This document shows positions 9,581 through 18,476 of a stretch of 62,363 nucleotides of DNA, one piece after another (within the stretch, counting starts at the first letter, position 1; each line of letters begins with the position of its first letter). The notes below the pieces were generated by a model. It did no database searches, had not been told where the DNA came from, and saw only the letters and a program-made list of their open reading frames with translations. Source of the stretch: Geodermatophilus sp. YIM 151500 (GTDB taxonomy: Bacteria > Actinomycetota > Actinomycetes > Mycobacteriales > Geodermatophilaceae). The DNA lies in contig NZ_JAOVZT010000001.1 in assembly GCF_025716945.1 (NCBI RefSeq), forward strand, positions 191,926 through 254,288, in the 5' to 3' direction. The position numbers were made by a program, and so were the translations under genes.

Positions 9581-12429
9581 CCCGGACCGCGGACGACGGC
9601 CCGGACGACGGCCTGCTCGACGCGCTCCGCCGGGCCGGCGTCGGTGACGTCGACGGCTCCGGGCTGGCCCGGGCGCTCTACTCCTCCGACGGCTCGCTCT
9701 ACCGGGTGCTCCCCCGGGCGGTGGTCCGGCCGCGGCACCCCGACGAGATCGAGGCGGTGCTGGCCGTCTGCCGCGAGCGCCGCGTCCCGCTGACCATGCG
9801 CGGCGCGGGCACCTCGATCGCCGGCAACGCGGTCGGGCCGGGTGTCGTCGTCGACACCAGCCGGCACCTGTCCCGGGTGCGCTCGATCGACCCGGAGACC
9901 CGGACGGCGGTGGTCGACCCCGGCGTCGTCCAGGCCGCGCTGCAGGCCGCCGCGCGGCCGCACCGGCTGCGCTTCGGGCCCGACCCGAGCACGCACAACC
10001 GCTGCACGATCGGCGGCATGATCGGCAACAACGCCTGCGGCTCGCGCGCCCTGGGCTACGGCCGGACGTCGGACAACGTGGTCGCGCTGGACGTGGTCAC
10101 CGGCACCGGTGCCCGGCTGGCGCTGGACGGCGCCGCGCCGGCCGACCCCGCCCTGGACCGGCTGCGCAAGGTGGTCGACGGCGGGCTGGCCACGATCCGC
10201 ACCGAGGTGGGCCGCTTCGGCCGCCAGGTCTCCGGCTACGCCCTGGAACACCTCCTGCCCGAGCGCGGCTTCGACGTCACCCGGGCGCTGGTGGGCAGCG
10301 AGGGCACGCTGGCGCTGGTGCTCGGCGCGACCGTGCGGCTGGTGCCCGAGCCGGAGCACCGCGGCCTCGTGGTGCTCGGCTACCCGTCGATGGCCGAGGC
10401 GGCCGACGCCACGCCCGGTGTGCTGCCGCACGGGCCGACGGCGGTGGAGGGGCTGGACGCGCGGATCGTCGACCGGGTGCGCGAGGTGCCGGCCGCCGTG
10501 GTGCCCGACCTGCCACGCGGGCAGGGCTGGCTGGTCGTCGAAATGACCGCCGCCACGGTGGACGAGCTGACCGACCGGGCGCAGAAGGTGGTCGCCGACG
10601 CCGGCGCCCTCGACGCGATGGTCGTCACCGACCTCGCCCAGGCGGCCGCGATCTGGCGGATCCGCGAGGACGGCGCGGGGCTGGCCGGCAAGACCAGCGA
10701 CGGGCGTCCGGCGCACGCGGGGTGGGAGGACGCCGCCGTCCCGACCGAGCGGCTGGGTGCCTACCTGCGCGACTTCGAGGCCCTGCTGGGCTCCCACGGC
10801 CTCCAGTGCGTCCCGTACGGCCACTTCGGCGACGGCTGCGTGCACGGCCGGATCGACTTCCCGTTCGGCCCGGACACCGGCGCCGCGGACGCCGGCCGGG
10901 TCGTCTACCGCGCCTTCATCGAGGACGCCGCCCGGCTGGTGGCCCGGTACGGCGGCTCGGTGTCCGGGGAGCACGGCGACGGCCGGGCCCGGAGCGAGCT
11001 GCTGCGCTTCATGTACTCGGACGCAGCGCTGGACCTGTTCGCGCGGGTCAAGGGCGTGCTCGACCCGGACGACGTGCTCAACCCCGGTGTGCTGGTGCGG
11101 CCGGCGTCGATGACCGACGCCGTCCGGATGGCCGACGCGCCGCCCCGCCGCACCGGGCTCGCGCTGGCCTTCCGGCACGACGGCGGCGACCTGACCGCGG
11201 CCGTGCACCGCTGCACGGGTGTGGGCAAGTGCCGGGCCGACCTGGGCGGCTCGGGGGTGATGTGCCCGTCGTGGGGCGCGACCCGCGAGGAGAAGGACAC
11301 CACCCGCGGCCGGGCCCGGGTGCTGCAGGAGATGCTGGCGCCGGGCGGCCCGGTGCGCGACTGGCGCTCCCCCGAGGTGCACGCGGCGCTGGACCTGTGC
11401 CTGTCGTGCAAGGGCTGCGCCCGGGACTGCCCCACGGGCGTGGACATGGCCTCGTACAAGGCGGAGGTGCTGCACCAGTCGTACCGGCGGCGGGTCCGGC
11501 CGCGCTCGCACTACGTGCTGGGCCGGCTGCCCCGCTGGGCCGACCTCGCCGCGCGCGCCCCCCGGGCGGTCAACGCGGTCACCCGGTCGCGGATCGGTGG
11601 CCGGCTGGCCCGCTGGTCGGCCGGCGTCGACCGGCGCCGCTCGCTGCCGGCCTTCGCCGACCGCACGTTCCGGCAGCAGTGGGCCGACCGGTCCCGCGCC
11701 GCCGACGCCGGCCGGCCGCCGGTGGCGCTGTGGGTCGACACGTTCACCGACCACTTCTCCCCCGAGGTCGGGTTGGCCGCCGCCCGGGTGCTCGAGGCGG
11801 CCGGCTACCGGGTGGAGGTGCCGCCGGCCTCGACCTGCTGCGGGCTGACCTGGATCACCACCGGCCAGCTCGGCGCCGCACGCCGCATCCTGGGCCGCAC
11901 GGTGCGCACGCTCGCCCGGGCCGCGGACGCCGGGATCCCGGTGGTAGGGCTGGAGCCCTCGTGCACCGCCGTGCTCCGCGGGGACGCGGTCGAGCTCCTC
12001 GCCGAGGGGGAGACCGGCGCGGCGGCCGAGCGGGTGGCGCGCGCCACGCGGACGCTGGCCGAGCTGCTCGAGGACACCCCGGGCTGGACGCCGCCGTCCC
12101 TGCACGGCGTTCCCGCCGTCGCCCAGCCGCACTGCCACCACCACGCGGTCATGGGGTGGGCGCCCGACCAGCGGCTGCTGCAGCGGGCCGGCGCCGAGGT
12201 CACCCGGCTCGGCGGGTGCTGCGGGCTGGCCGGCAACTGGGGCGTCGAGCGCGGGCACCACGACGTGTCGGTCACGATCGCCGGGCAGCGGCTGCTCCCC
12301 GCCGTCCGGGAGCTGCCCGGGGACGGCGTCGTGCTGGCCGACGGCTTCTCCTGCCGCACGCAGCTGGACGACCTGGCCGGCCGCCGCGGCCGTCACCTCG
12401 CGGAGCTGCTCGCCGACCGCCTTCCCTGA
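9577..12429 (+). CDS. FAD / [4Fe-4S] D-2-hydroxyacid dehydrogenase (YdiJ-like)
   Basis: A 950-aa fusion of an FAD-binding PCMH domain (about residues 38-265, with [13 protein letters not shown] and [20 protein letters not shown]), an FAD-oxidase C-terminal domain (to about 530, with [14 protein letters not shown] and [14 protein letters not shown]), and a ferredoxin-like Fe-S domain with [12 protein letters not shown] near 608-619. A GlpC-type double CCG module follows (STCCGLTW near 751, [11 protein letters not shown] near 877). E. coli YdiJ shares this architecture and oxidises D-2-hydroxyglutarate; D-lactate dehydrogenases (Dld3/GlcD type) are the alternative. The GTG start lies inside the HOT stop codon, so the pair is cotranslated. 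It is likely membrane-associated and passes electrons to the quinone pool or another carrier. Confidence 0.8.
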   Translation: MTRTADDGPDDGLLDALRRAGVGDVDGSGLARALYSSDGSLYRVLPRAVVRPRHPDEIEAVLAVCRERRVPLTMRGAGTSIAGNAVGPGVVVDTSRHLSRVRSIDPETRTAVVDPGVVQAALQAAARPHRLRFGPDPSTHNRCTIGGMIGNNACGSRALGYGRTSDNVVALDVVTGTGARLALDGAAPADPALDRLRKVVDGGLATIRTEVGRFGRQVSGYALEHLLPERGFDVTRALVGSEGTLALVLGATVRLVPEPEHRGLVVLGYPSMAEAADATPGVLPHGPTAVEGLDARIVDRVREVPAAVVPDLPRGQGWLVVEMTAATVDELTDRAQKVVADAGALDAMVVTDLAQAAAIWRIREDGAGLAGKTSDGRPAHAGWEDAAVPTERLGAYLRDFEALLGSHGLQCVPYGHFGDGCVHGRIDFPFGPDTGAADAGRVVYRAFIEDAARLVARYGGSVSGEHGDGRARSELLRFMYSDAALDLFARVKGVLDPDDVLNPGVLVRPASMTDAVRMADAPPRRTGLALAFRHDGGDLTAAVHRCTGVGKCRADLGGSGVMCPSWGATREEKDTTRGRARVLQEMLAPGGPVRDWRSPEVHAALDLCLSCKGCARDCPTGVDMASYKAEVLHQSYRRRVRPRSHYVLGRLPRWADLAARAPRAVNAVTRSRIGGRLARWSAGVDRRRSLPAFADRTFRQQWADRSRAADAGRPPVALWVDTFTDHFSPEVGLAAARVLEAAGYRVEVPPASTCCGLTWITTGQLGAARRILGRTVRTLARAADAGIPVVGLEPSCTAVLRGDAVELLAEGETGAAAERVARATRTLAELLEDTPGWTPPSLHGVPAVAQPHCHHHAVMGWAPDQRLLQRAGAEVTRLGGCCGLAGNWGVERGHHDVSVTIAGQRLLPAVRELPGDGVVLADGFSCRTQLDDLAGRRGRHLAELLADRLP

Positions 12430-12446
12430 CACCGGGCTCTGCCACG

Positions 12447-12941
12447 ATGCGGGGCGTGGATCTCGTGGAGACGATGCTGCCCGGTGTCGGCGTCCGGTAC
12501 GAGCTGCGCACCCGCTCCGGCGAGGTGCTGGGCATCGTGGTGCAGCGCGAGGGCGGCGCGGAGGTCGCCGTCTACGACCGCCGCGACCCCGACCGGGCCC
12601 GCGGCGTGCTGCGGCTGGACCCCGACGAGGTGGACGCGGTGGCCGAGGTGCTCGGCGCCCCGCGGCTGACCCAGCGCTTCGCCGACCTCTCGCGCGAGGT
12701 CCCCGGCCTGGAGTCCGGCCGGTTCCCCGTCCGGCCCGGGTCGCGCTTCGTCGACCGGCCGCTCGGCGACACCCGGGCGCGGACGCTGACCGGCTGCTCG
12801 ATCGTCGCGATCGTCCGCGACACCGACGTGGTCCCCTCCCCCAGGCCGCGCGACCTGCTGCGCGCCGGGGACGTGCTGGTGGCCATCGGGTCGCGCCGGG
12901 GGCTCGAGGAGCTGGACCGGCACCTGTCCGCCCCGGCGTAG
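12447..12941 (+). CDS. Cation:proton antiporter regulatory subunit (RCK_C, KhtT-like)
   Basis: A 164-aa soluble protein. Residues 1-75 form an N-terminal domain and the C-terminal half is an RCK_C/TrkA_C domain, with the typical end segment RDLLRAGDVLVAIGSRRGLEELD. In B. subtilis KhtT such a subunit gates the KhtU antiporter, and RCK_C domains commonly bind c-di-AMP; ligand binding here is inferred. The start is the ATG at 12447; a GTG at 12456 is possible. The membrane partner begins 13 bp downstream. Confidence 0.75.
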   Translation: MRGVDLVETMLPGVGVRYELRTRSGEVLGIVVQREGGAEVAVYDRRDPDRARGVLRLDPDEVDAVAEVLGAPRLTQRFADLSREVPGLESGRFPVRPGSRFVDRPLGDTRARTLTGCSIVAIVRDTDVVPSPRPRDLLRAGDVLVAIGSRRGLEELDRHLSAPA

Positions 12942-12954
12942 CCGCGGAGCGGTC

Positions 12955-14124
12955 GTGGACGACGTCGCCGCGCTGCTGGTCGAACTCGGCCTGCTCTTCG
13001 TCGGCTTGTCGCTGCTGGGTCTGCTCGCCCGCCGGCTCGGCCTGTCACCCGTGCCCTTCGTCCTGGTGGCCGCGCTGGCCCTCGGGGAGGGCGGGATCGT
13101 GCCGCTCACCACCGCCGAGCCGTTCCTCGAGGCGGCGGCCGAGATCGGCGTCGTCCTGCTGCTGCTGACGCTGGGCCTGGAGTTCTCCCCACCAGAGCTG
13201 TTCGCCTCGCTGCGCCGGCACGGCCCCTCCGGCCTGGTCGACCTGCTGCTCAACGCGCCGCCCGGCTTCGTCGCCGGCCTGCTGCTCGGCCTGCCCTGGC
13301 AGGGCGCGCTGGCCCTGGCCGGCGTCACCTACATCACCTCGTCGGGCATCGTGGCCCGGCTGCTCGGCGACCTCGGCCGGCTGGCCAACCGGGAGACCCC
13401 CGCCGTGCTCGCGGTGCTGGTGCTCGAGGACCTGGCCATGGCCCTGTTCCTGCCGCTGCTGGTGGTCGCCCTGGCCGGCGGCAGCGCCCTGTCGGCCGTC
13501 GCCGGCACCGCGCTGGCCGTCGGCACCGTGCTGCTGGTGCTGCTGGCCGCGCAGCGGCACGGCCACCGGCTGGGGCGGCTGCTGGCCCACCGCGACGACG
13601 AGCAGGTGCTGCTGCGCCTGTTCGGGCTCACCCTCGTGGTCGCCGGGCTGGCGCAGGCGCTCGGCGCCTCGGCGGCGGTCGGCGCTTTCCTGGTCGGCCT
13701 GGCCCTGCCCGCGTCGTTCGCCGACCGGGCCCGGGCGATCCTCGGCCCGCTGCGCGACCTCTTCGCCGCGACCTTCTTCGTCGCCTTCGGGCTGAGCATC
13801 GACCCGGGCGAGGTGCTGCCCGTGCTGCCGGGCGTGCTGCTCCTCGCGGTCGTCACCGGGGCGACGAAGGTCGCCACCGGCTGGTTCGCCGCCCGCCGCG
13901 ACGGCGTCGCCCTCCCCGGTCGCCTGCGCGCCGGCACGGCGCTGATCGCCCGAGGCGAGTTCTCCGTCGTCATCGCCGGGATCGCGGTGGCCGCCGGTCT
14001 GCCCGAGGTGGGGCCGGTCGCCGCGGGCTACGTGCTGGTGCTCGCCGTCGCCGGGCCGATCGTGACCCGGCTGCTCGAGCCGCGGCCGGTGCGGCTCGGA
14101 CCGGGGTTCCCGGCGGCCACCTGA
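12955..14124 (+). CDS. CPA2-family cation/proton antiporter (KhtU/KefB-like)
   Basis: A 389-aa polytopic membrane protein with about 12 hydrophobic segments. It has the CPA2 hallmark region TYITSSGIVARLLGDLG around residue 122-138 and LVLEDLAMALFLPLLVV around 156-172. No RCK_N domain is fused; regulation would come from the RCK_C protein encoded just upstream. It probably exports K+ (or Na+) in exchange for protons, serving turgor or pH control. GTG start at 12955. The last 97 bp overlap the end of the convergent GNAT gene. Confidence 0.85.
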   Translation: MDDVAALLVELGLLFVGLSLLGLLARRLGLSPVPFVLVAALALGEGGIVPLTTAEPFLEAAAEIGVVLLLLTLGLEFSPPELFASLRRHGPSGLVDLLLNAPPGFVAGLLLGLPWQGALALAGVTYITSSGIVARLLGDLGRLANRETPAVLAVLVLEDLAMALFLPLLVVALAGGSALSAVAGTALAVGTVLLVLLAAQRHGHRLGRLLAHRDDEQVLLRLFGLTLVVAGLAQALGASAAVGAFLVGLALPASFADRARAILGPLRDLFAATFFVAFGLSIDPGEVLPVLPGVLLLAVVTGATKVATGWFAARRDGVALPGRLRAGTALIARGEFSVVIAGIAVAAGLPEVGPVAAGYVLVLAVAGPIVTRLLEPRPVRLGPGFPAAT

Positions 14125-14711
14125 CCGGCCCCCGGCTGTGCCGGCGCTCCGGCGTCCGGCCCGGGCCCGGCGCGGTCCTCGGGGGCGAGCAGCTGGTACA
14201 GCACGTGGTCCTGCCAGCGCCCGGCGATGCGCAGGTAGCGCGGCGCGCAGCCGATGCGGGTGAAGCCGTTGCGCTCGAGCACCCGGCGGGAGGCCGCGTT
14301 GTGCGGCAGGGTGCCGGCCTGCAGGCGGTGCAGCCCCAGCCCGCCGTCCCCGGGGTCGGCGAAGGCGCGGCGGGCCACCGCCGCGACCGCGGCGGTGGCC
14401 ACGCCCCGGCCGGTGTGCGGGGAGGCGATCCAGTAGCCGAGGTCGCCGGACTGGAAGGCCCCGCGGACGACGTTGTTCACGTTGACCCGCCCGGCCGGCT
14501 CGCCGTCGACCAGCACGACGCAGGGCAGCACGGCGTCCGCGGCGGCCCGCTCGAGCACCCGGCGCAGCTCGCGGCGCTGGCCCTCCTCGGTGGACCATTC
14601 GCCATCGCGCACCGGCTCCCACGGGGCCAGGACCTCCCGGTCGGCGCGCAGCAGCGCGGCCAGCGGCGCGGCGTCCTCGAGGCGCACCGGCCGCACGGCG
14701 ACGTCGACCAC
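14028..14711 (-). CDS. GNAT N-acetyltransferase (RimJ/RimL-like)
   Basis: A 227-aa protein whose first about 175 residues form a GNAT domain. It has LGYWIASPHTGRGVATAAVA as the acetyl-CoA-binding region and the RimJ/L-type LHRLQAGTLPHNAASRRVLE followed by GFTRIG. The target is unknown (a protein N-terminus or an antibiotic-like amine are possible). The start is GTG 14711; no ATG precedes it before the upstream SDR stop. The last about 50 residues are low-complexity Gly/Pro/Ser because they are read antisense through the antiporter gene, so the native stop may have been lost. Confidence 0.75.
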   Translation of the reverse strand: MVDVAVRPVRLEDAAPLAALLRADREVLAPWEPVRDGEWSTEEGQRRELRRVLERAAADAVLPCVVLVDGEPAGRVNVNNVVRGAFQSGDLGYWIASPHTGRGVATAAVAAVARRAFADPGDGGLGLHRLQAGTLPHNAASRRVLERNGFTRIGCAPRYLRIAGRWQDHVLYQLLAPEDRAGPGPDAGAPAQPGAGQVAAGNPGPSRTGRGSSSRVTIGPATASTST

Positions 14712-14731
14712 GCCGGACGCCGGCGAGCCGG

Positions 14732-15493
14732 TCAGACCCGCGGGCCGCCGGCGGCGTAGACGACCTGCCCGGAGACGAAGCCGGCGCCCTCGCCGACGAA
14801 GAACGACACCAGGTGGGCGATGTCCTCGGGCTGGCCGACCCGGCCGACCGGGATCTGCGCGACGGCGCCCTTCATGAAGTCCTCGAACGGGACCCCGAGC
14901 CGCTCGGCGGTGGCCCGGGTCATCTCCGTCTCGATGAAACCGGGCGCGATCGCGTTGGCGGTGACGCCGAACTTGCCCAGCTCGATGGCCAGCGTCTTGG
15001 TGAAGCCCTGCAGGCCCGCCTTGGCCGCCGAGTAGTTCGCCTGGCCGCGGTTGCCCAGCGCCGAGGTGCTCGACAGGTTGACGATGCGCCCCCAGCCGGC
15101 CTCGATCATGTGCTTCTGCGTGGCCCGGCTCATCAAGAACGCCCCGCGCAGGTGGACGTCCATGACCGTGTCCCAGTCGGCCTCGGTCATCTTGAACAGC
15201 AGGTTGTCCCGGGTGACCCCGGCGTTGTTCACCAGCACCGTGGGCGGGCCGAGCTCCCGGGCGACGCGCTCCACGGCCGCCTCGACCTGCGCGGCGTCGC
15301 TCACGTCGGCACCGACCGCCAGCGCCCGGCCGCCGGCGGACTCGACGTCCTCCACCGTCCCCTTGCAGGCGGCCTCGTCCAGGTCCAGCACGGCCACGGC
15401 GAAGCCGTCGGCGGCCAGCCGCCTCGCGGTGGCCGCGCCGATGCCGCGCGCCCCTCCGGTCACGATGGCCACGCGGGGGCTGCCCTGCGTCAT
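14732..15493 (-). CDS. fabG: SDR oxidoreductase, FabG-like 3-oxoacyl-ACP reductase
   Basis: A 253-aa classical short-chain dehydrogenase. It has the cofactor loop TGGARGIG (near residue 13), the NNAG motif (about 91), catalytic Ser in NLSSTSA, and Tyr/Lys in YSAAKAGLQG (about 157-166). The APGFIETEM segment and the GGPRV tail are FabG-like. Because it stands away from other lipid genes, it may reduce another 3-ketoacyl substrate (for example acetoacetyl-CoA). ATG 15493 has GAGGAGG upstream. The GNAT gene follows after 20 bp. Confidence 0.85.
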   Translation of the reverse strand: MTQGSPRVAIVTGGARGIGAATARRLAADGFAVAVLDLDEAACKGTVEDVESAGGRALAVGADVSDAAQVEAAVERVARELGPPTVLVNNAGVTRDNLLFKMTEADWDTVMDVHLRGAFLMSRATQKHMIEAGWGRIVNLSSTSALGNRGQANYSAAKAGLQGFTKTLAIELGKFGVTANAIAPGFIETEMTRATAERLGVPFEDFMKGAVAQIPVGRVGQPEDIAHLVSFFVGEGAGFVSGQVVYAAGGPRV

Positions 15494-15625
15494 GTGTCGT
15501 CCTCCTCGTCGACGTCCGCGGGCCGCGTCGTCGGCGACGGCGGCGCTCACGGTCGCCCGTCACCGTACGTGCGTCCGCGCGAGCGCTACCCACCGGTAGG
15601 CCCGGCGTGTCGGCCAGGAATCGCC

Positions 15626-15642
15626 GGGAGCCACCGGCTCCC
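15626..15642. terminator. Short hairpin after the DUF350 gene
   Basis: A 7-bp perfect arm pair (GGGAGCC at 15626-15632 and GGCTCCC at 15636-15642) with a 3-nt loop lies 35 bp past the DUF350 stop on the minus strand. It is a modest terminator candidate. Confidence 0.35.
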
Positions 15643-15676
15643 ACGGCCGGGGCCTCCAGCGCGCAGTTCGGCGGGC

Positions 15677-16096
15677 TCAGGGCCAGATGGACGCGACGAT
15701 GATCGCCGCGACCGACACCTGGGCCGCCGCGGTGACCAGCGCCGCGGGGTGGAAGGCGCGTTCGGTCATGTGCGCGCCGAGCCGACCGGGGGTGATCAGG
15801 TCCAGCAGCAGGAACGCGATCGCCTGGAGCACCACGCCCAGGACGCCGAACACCACGGTCCAGCCCAGCGCCGTACCGAAGCCGCTCACGGCGTTGGTCC
15901 AGATCGTGGTGAAGATGATCGCCCCCTGACCCACGAACCCGGCGGCCAGGACGACGGCGGCGTTGACCGATCGGTCCTCGTAGATGTGCCGGCCGAGGTG
16001 CCCCGGGGTGAGCAGGTCGAGCGCGAAGTAGCCGAGGGCCAGCAGCACCAGGCCGACCCCGGTGTAGGCGACGGCGTAACCGATGCTGGCCAGCAC
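15677..16096 (-). CDS. DUF350 membrane protein
   Basis: A 139-aa protein with four hydrophobic segments arranged as two similar halves. Each half begins with a helix ending in LDLLTPG (residue about 27) or LDLITPG (about 100), then LG and a short polar segment. This internal duplication and the LTPG signature are typical of DUF350. It sits in the cytoplasmic membrane; function is unknown. ATG start at 16096. It is flanked by 99 bp of non-coding sequence upstream. Confidence 0.8.
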   Translation of the reverse strand: MLASIGYAVAYTGVGLVLLALGYFALDLLTPGHLGRHIYEDRSVNAAVVLAAGFVGQGAIIFTTIWTNAVSGFGTALGWTVVFGVLGVVLQAIAFLLLDLITPGRLGAHMTERAFHPAALVTAAAQVSVAAIIVASIWP

Positions 16097-16195
16097 GGGC
16101 GGACCTCCGGGGGGAGCGGGTGGGACGGGCCTGCCAGGTCTACCGCACCGGGCTCCGGCCCGCCGCGCGGGCGCGCGCGGGGGGCCGGACGCCGC

Positions 16196-16660
16196 TCATC
16201 CCGGCAGCGCCGCCGACCACGCGTCGGCGGCCCGCAGCAGCCCGGCCTCGGTCAGGTCGAGGGCGAAGCCGCCCCCGCGCGGCCGGCCGTCGGCGGGGTC
16301 CGGCCACGCCGCGGCGCCGGTGAGGTGCACCCGCAGCAACCTCCGGTCCGCCCGCGCGTCGTCGAAGGCGAGCGACAGCAACGGCTCGGCGAACAGCAGC
16401 CCGCTGCCGCGCGGGACCACGGGCTCGCCGCCGCGGCCGGCCACGGCTCGCAGCCACTCCCCGAGCCGCTGCCCCTCCCACGGCGTGAGGCAGGGCTCGA
16501 CGAACGCCCACCGGCGACCGTCGGGCACGCACGCCTCGCCGCGCAGCACCAGCCAGTCGGCGCACCAGTCGTTCCCGGGACGCGCGCCGCGGAGCTCCAG
16601 CCGCTGCCGGCGCAGCACCCGGAGATCGAACCAGGTGCCGTCCCGGGATTCCAGGCGCAC
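16196..16660 (-). CDS. WapI-like / conserved hypothetical protein
   Basis: A 154-aa protein with no membrane segment. The pattern of an opening MRLES strand, WCADWLVLRGE at about residue 31-41, RRWAFVEPCLTPWEG (49-63) and a closing ALDLTEAGLLRAADAW resembles the WapI-type family seen widely in actinobacteria. The name comes from a Bacillus immunity protein. No toxin partner is visible nearby, so an immunity role is not supported here. GTG start at 16660. Family assignment is tentative. Confidence 0.55.
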   Translation of the reverse strand: MRLESRDGTWFDLRVLRRQRLELRGARPGNDWCADWLVLRGEACVPDGRRWAFVEPCLTPWEGQRLGEWLRAVAGRGGEPVVPRGSGLLFAEPLLSLAFDDARADRRLLRVHLTGAAAWPDPADGRPRGGGFALDLTEAGLLRAADAWSAALPG

Positions 16661-16688
16661 GCGGCCAGGATGGCACCGACCGGACCGG

Positions 16689-18179
16689 TCAGCCGCCGCG
16701 CACCCGCCGGACCCGCCGCCGGGCGGAACCGGTGGGCACGGGCGCCTCCGCTCCGCTCCCCGGCCGAGCGGCCGGGCGGGGCAGCGTCCCGGCCGCGCCG
16801 GGCCGCGGCTCGGCCGCGCCGGGCGGCGGGCCGGGCACCGGCTCAGGAGGCGGATGGGACGACGGCGGGACCTCGACCCGCTCGCCGTCCGGAGCGACCT
16901 GCGGGTGGTCCGGGACGGGGCCCTCCGGGCCCGGCGACGGCGCCGCCGGGTGCGGTCGCCGCAGGTGCAGGTGGCGCACCGTGGCCAGCGCCGACCGCCG
17001 GGCCTGCATGCGCCGGCGGGCGCGCGAGGTGCGCGGTGCCCGGGGCTCCTCGCGCAGCAGCGCGTCCAGCCAGTGCCCGCGCGGGTCGACGTCGACCAGC
17101 AGCGCCTTGACCAGCAGGGTCAGCGGGATGGCGAGCAGCGCGCCGAGCGCGCCGAGCACCCAGCCCCAGAAGAGCAGGGCGATGAAGGTGACCGTCATCG
17201 ACAGGCCCACCGAGTCACCGACGAAGCGCGGCTGGATGAGCGTCTGGACGACGAAGTTCAGCAGCGAGTACACGACCACGATCACCAGCAGCTCGCCCCA
17301 GCCGCCGGCCAGCAGGCCGAGCAGCGCGGGCGGCACCAGGCCGAGGACGAACCCGATCGTCGGCACGTAGTTGGTGATGAAGGCCAGCAGCCCCCACAGC
17401 GCCGCGGCGGGCACCCCGATCAGGGCGAGCGCGATCGCGTCACCGACGGCGACGATCGCCCCGAAGACGGTGCTGACCAGCAGGTAGCTGCGGGTGCCCT
17501 GGGCGAAGAGGGTGAGCGCCACCGGCAGGTGCGGGCGCTCGGCCCCGACCAGTGCCATGCGCCGGCCGAAGCCGCTGGACTCCACGGTCACGAACACCAT
17601 GGCCGTGAGCAGCAGCACCAACGTGCTGGCGGTGTCGGTGAGCCGGCCGAGCAACCCGGTGGCGAGGCCGACGACCTGCCCGTAGTCGATCTGCTCCACC
17701 AGGTCGGAGAGCCGGCCCTGCACCAGCCGGGCCTCGTTCAACCGCTCGACGACGTCGTTGATCAGCAGCTGGGCACGCAGCGAGTAGTCCGGCAGCAGCT
17801 CGGCGAGCTGGGCCACCGACAGCACGAGCAGCCCCACGAAGGCCAGCAGCACCGACCAGACCAGCACGAGCAGGACGGTCGTCGCCAGCCATCCGGGGAG
17901 GCCCGCCCGACGCAGCCCGTCGCGCACCGGCGCCAGGGCGATCACGACCACCAGGGCCAGGAACACCGGCCCGAGCAGCCAGGCGATCGAGCGCAGGCCG
18001 GCCACGGCGATCGTGGCCGCGGCGATCCCGCCGACGAGCAGCAACCAGCGGGGCAGGACGGCGGCCGGGCCGGCTCCGGGTGACGGGAGCTCGGCCTCGC
18101 CGGCCCCGCCCGGCACCGGCCCGTCCGCGCGCCCCTGCGGGGTGCGCTCGGGCGGCGGAGCGCTCCGCTCGCTGGTCAT
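16689..18179 (-). CDS. AI-2E family transporter
   Basis: A 496-aa membrane protein. About 40 polar N-terminal residues are followed by some eight hydrophobic helices of the AI-2E (PerM/TqsA) family. These include a reentrant-like region with ITNYVPTIGFVLGLVPPAL and the C-terminal signature QPRFVGDSVGLS around residue 318-330. The last about 120 residues are a Pro/Arg-rich cytoplasmic tail of low complexity. The substrate is unknown; the family name reflects one E. coli member. It is the first of two AI-2E-type genes in the window. Confidence 0.85.
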   Translation of the reverse strand: MTSERSAPPPERTPQGRADGPVPGGAGEAELPSPGAGPAAVLPRWLLLVGGIAAATIAVAGLRSIAWLLGPVFLALVVVIALAPVRDGLRRAGLPGWLATTVLLVLVWSVLLAFVGLLVLSVAQLAELLPDYSLRAQLLINDVVERLNEARLVQGRLSDLVEQIDYGQVVGLATGLLGRLTDTASTLVLLLTAMVFVTVESSGFGRRMALVGAERPHLPVALTLFAQGTRSYLLVSTVFGAIVAVGDAIALALIGVPAAALWGLLAFITNYVPTIGFVLGLVPPALLGLLAGGWGELLVIVVVYSLLNFVVQTLIQPRFVGDSVGLSMTVTFIALLFWGWVLGALGALLAIPLTLLVKALLVDVDPRGHWLDALLREEPRAPRTSRARRRMQARRSALATVRHLHLRRPHPAAPSPGPEGPVPDHPQVAPDGERVEVPPSSHPPPEPVPGPPPGAAEPRPGAAGTLPRPAARPGSGAEAPVPTGSARRRVRRVRGG

Positions 18180-18391
18180 CCCGGGTCCTCCCCCGACCGC
18201 CGCTAGCGGGAGCCCGCCGGGAACCCGGCCGGAGCCGGCAGGTGGGCGACGCGGCCGGCCGGCTCGATGACCCCGGTGTCGAGAGGACCGCTCACCCGGA
18301 GGAGCCTACGGCCGCCCCGGGGCCGGGGCGTGCCCGGCGGCGCCGTCCGGGACGGGAGCGGGTCGGGCCGGCCGCGCCGCCGTCCCGCCCG

Positions 18392-18458
18392 CCGTCCACG
18401 GGGCGCGGGGTCGCCGTCCGCGGGGCGCGGGGGTCGCCGACCGCGGGGCGCGGGTCTG
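18392..18458. repeat. Three tandem 22-23 bp GC-rich repeats
   Basis: Three near-identical units built on CCGCGGGGCGCGGG (18392-18413, 18414-18436, 18437-18458) sit in the 297-bp non-coding stretch between the AI-2E permease start and the lipoprotein stop. I see no gene or clear promoter in that stretch. Confidence 0.6.
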
Positions 18459-18476
18459 CGCGCCGCGGAACCCCGG

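Noticed and set aside
9448-12432. Very long antisense open frame across the FAD/Fe-S dehydrogenase
   Set aside because: It is a GC-skew artefact: Arg/Gly/Val/His-rich translation with no domain, opposite a clear multi-domain enzyme.
16196-16660. Immunity protein of a contact-dependent toxin system
   Set aside because: WapI-like resemblance is general and no WapA/Rhs-type toxin gene lies nearby.
18180-18476. Small gene in the 297-bp gap
   Set aside because: Open frames here are Arg/Pro-rich, lack ribosome sites and are explained by tandem GC repeats.
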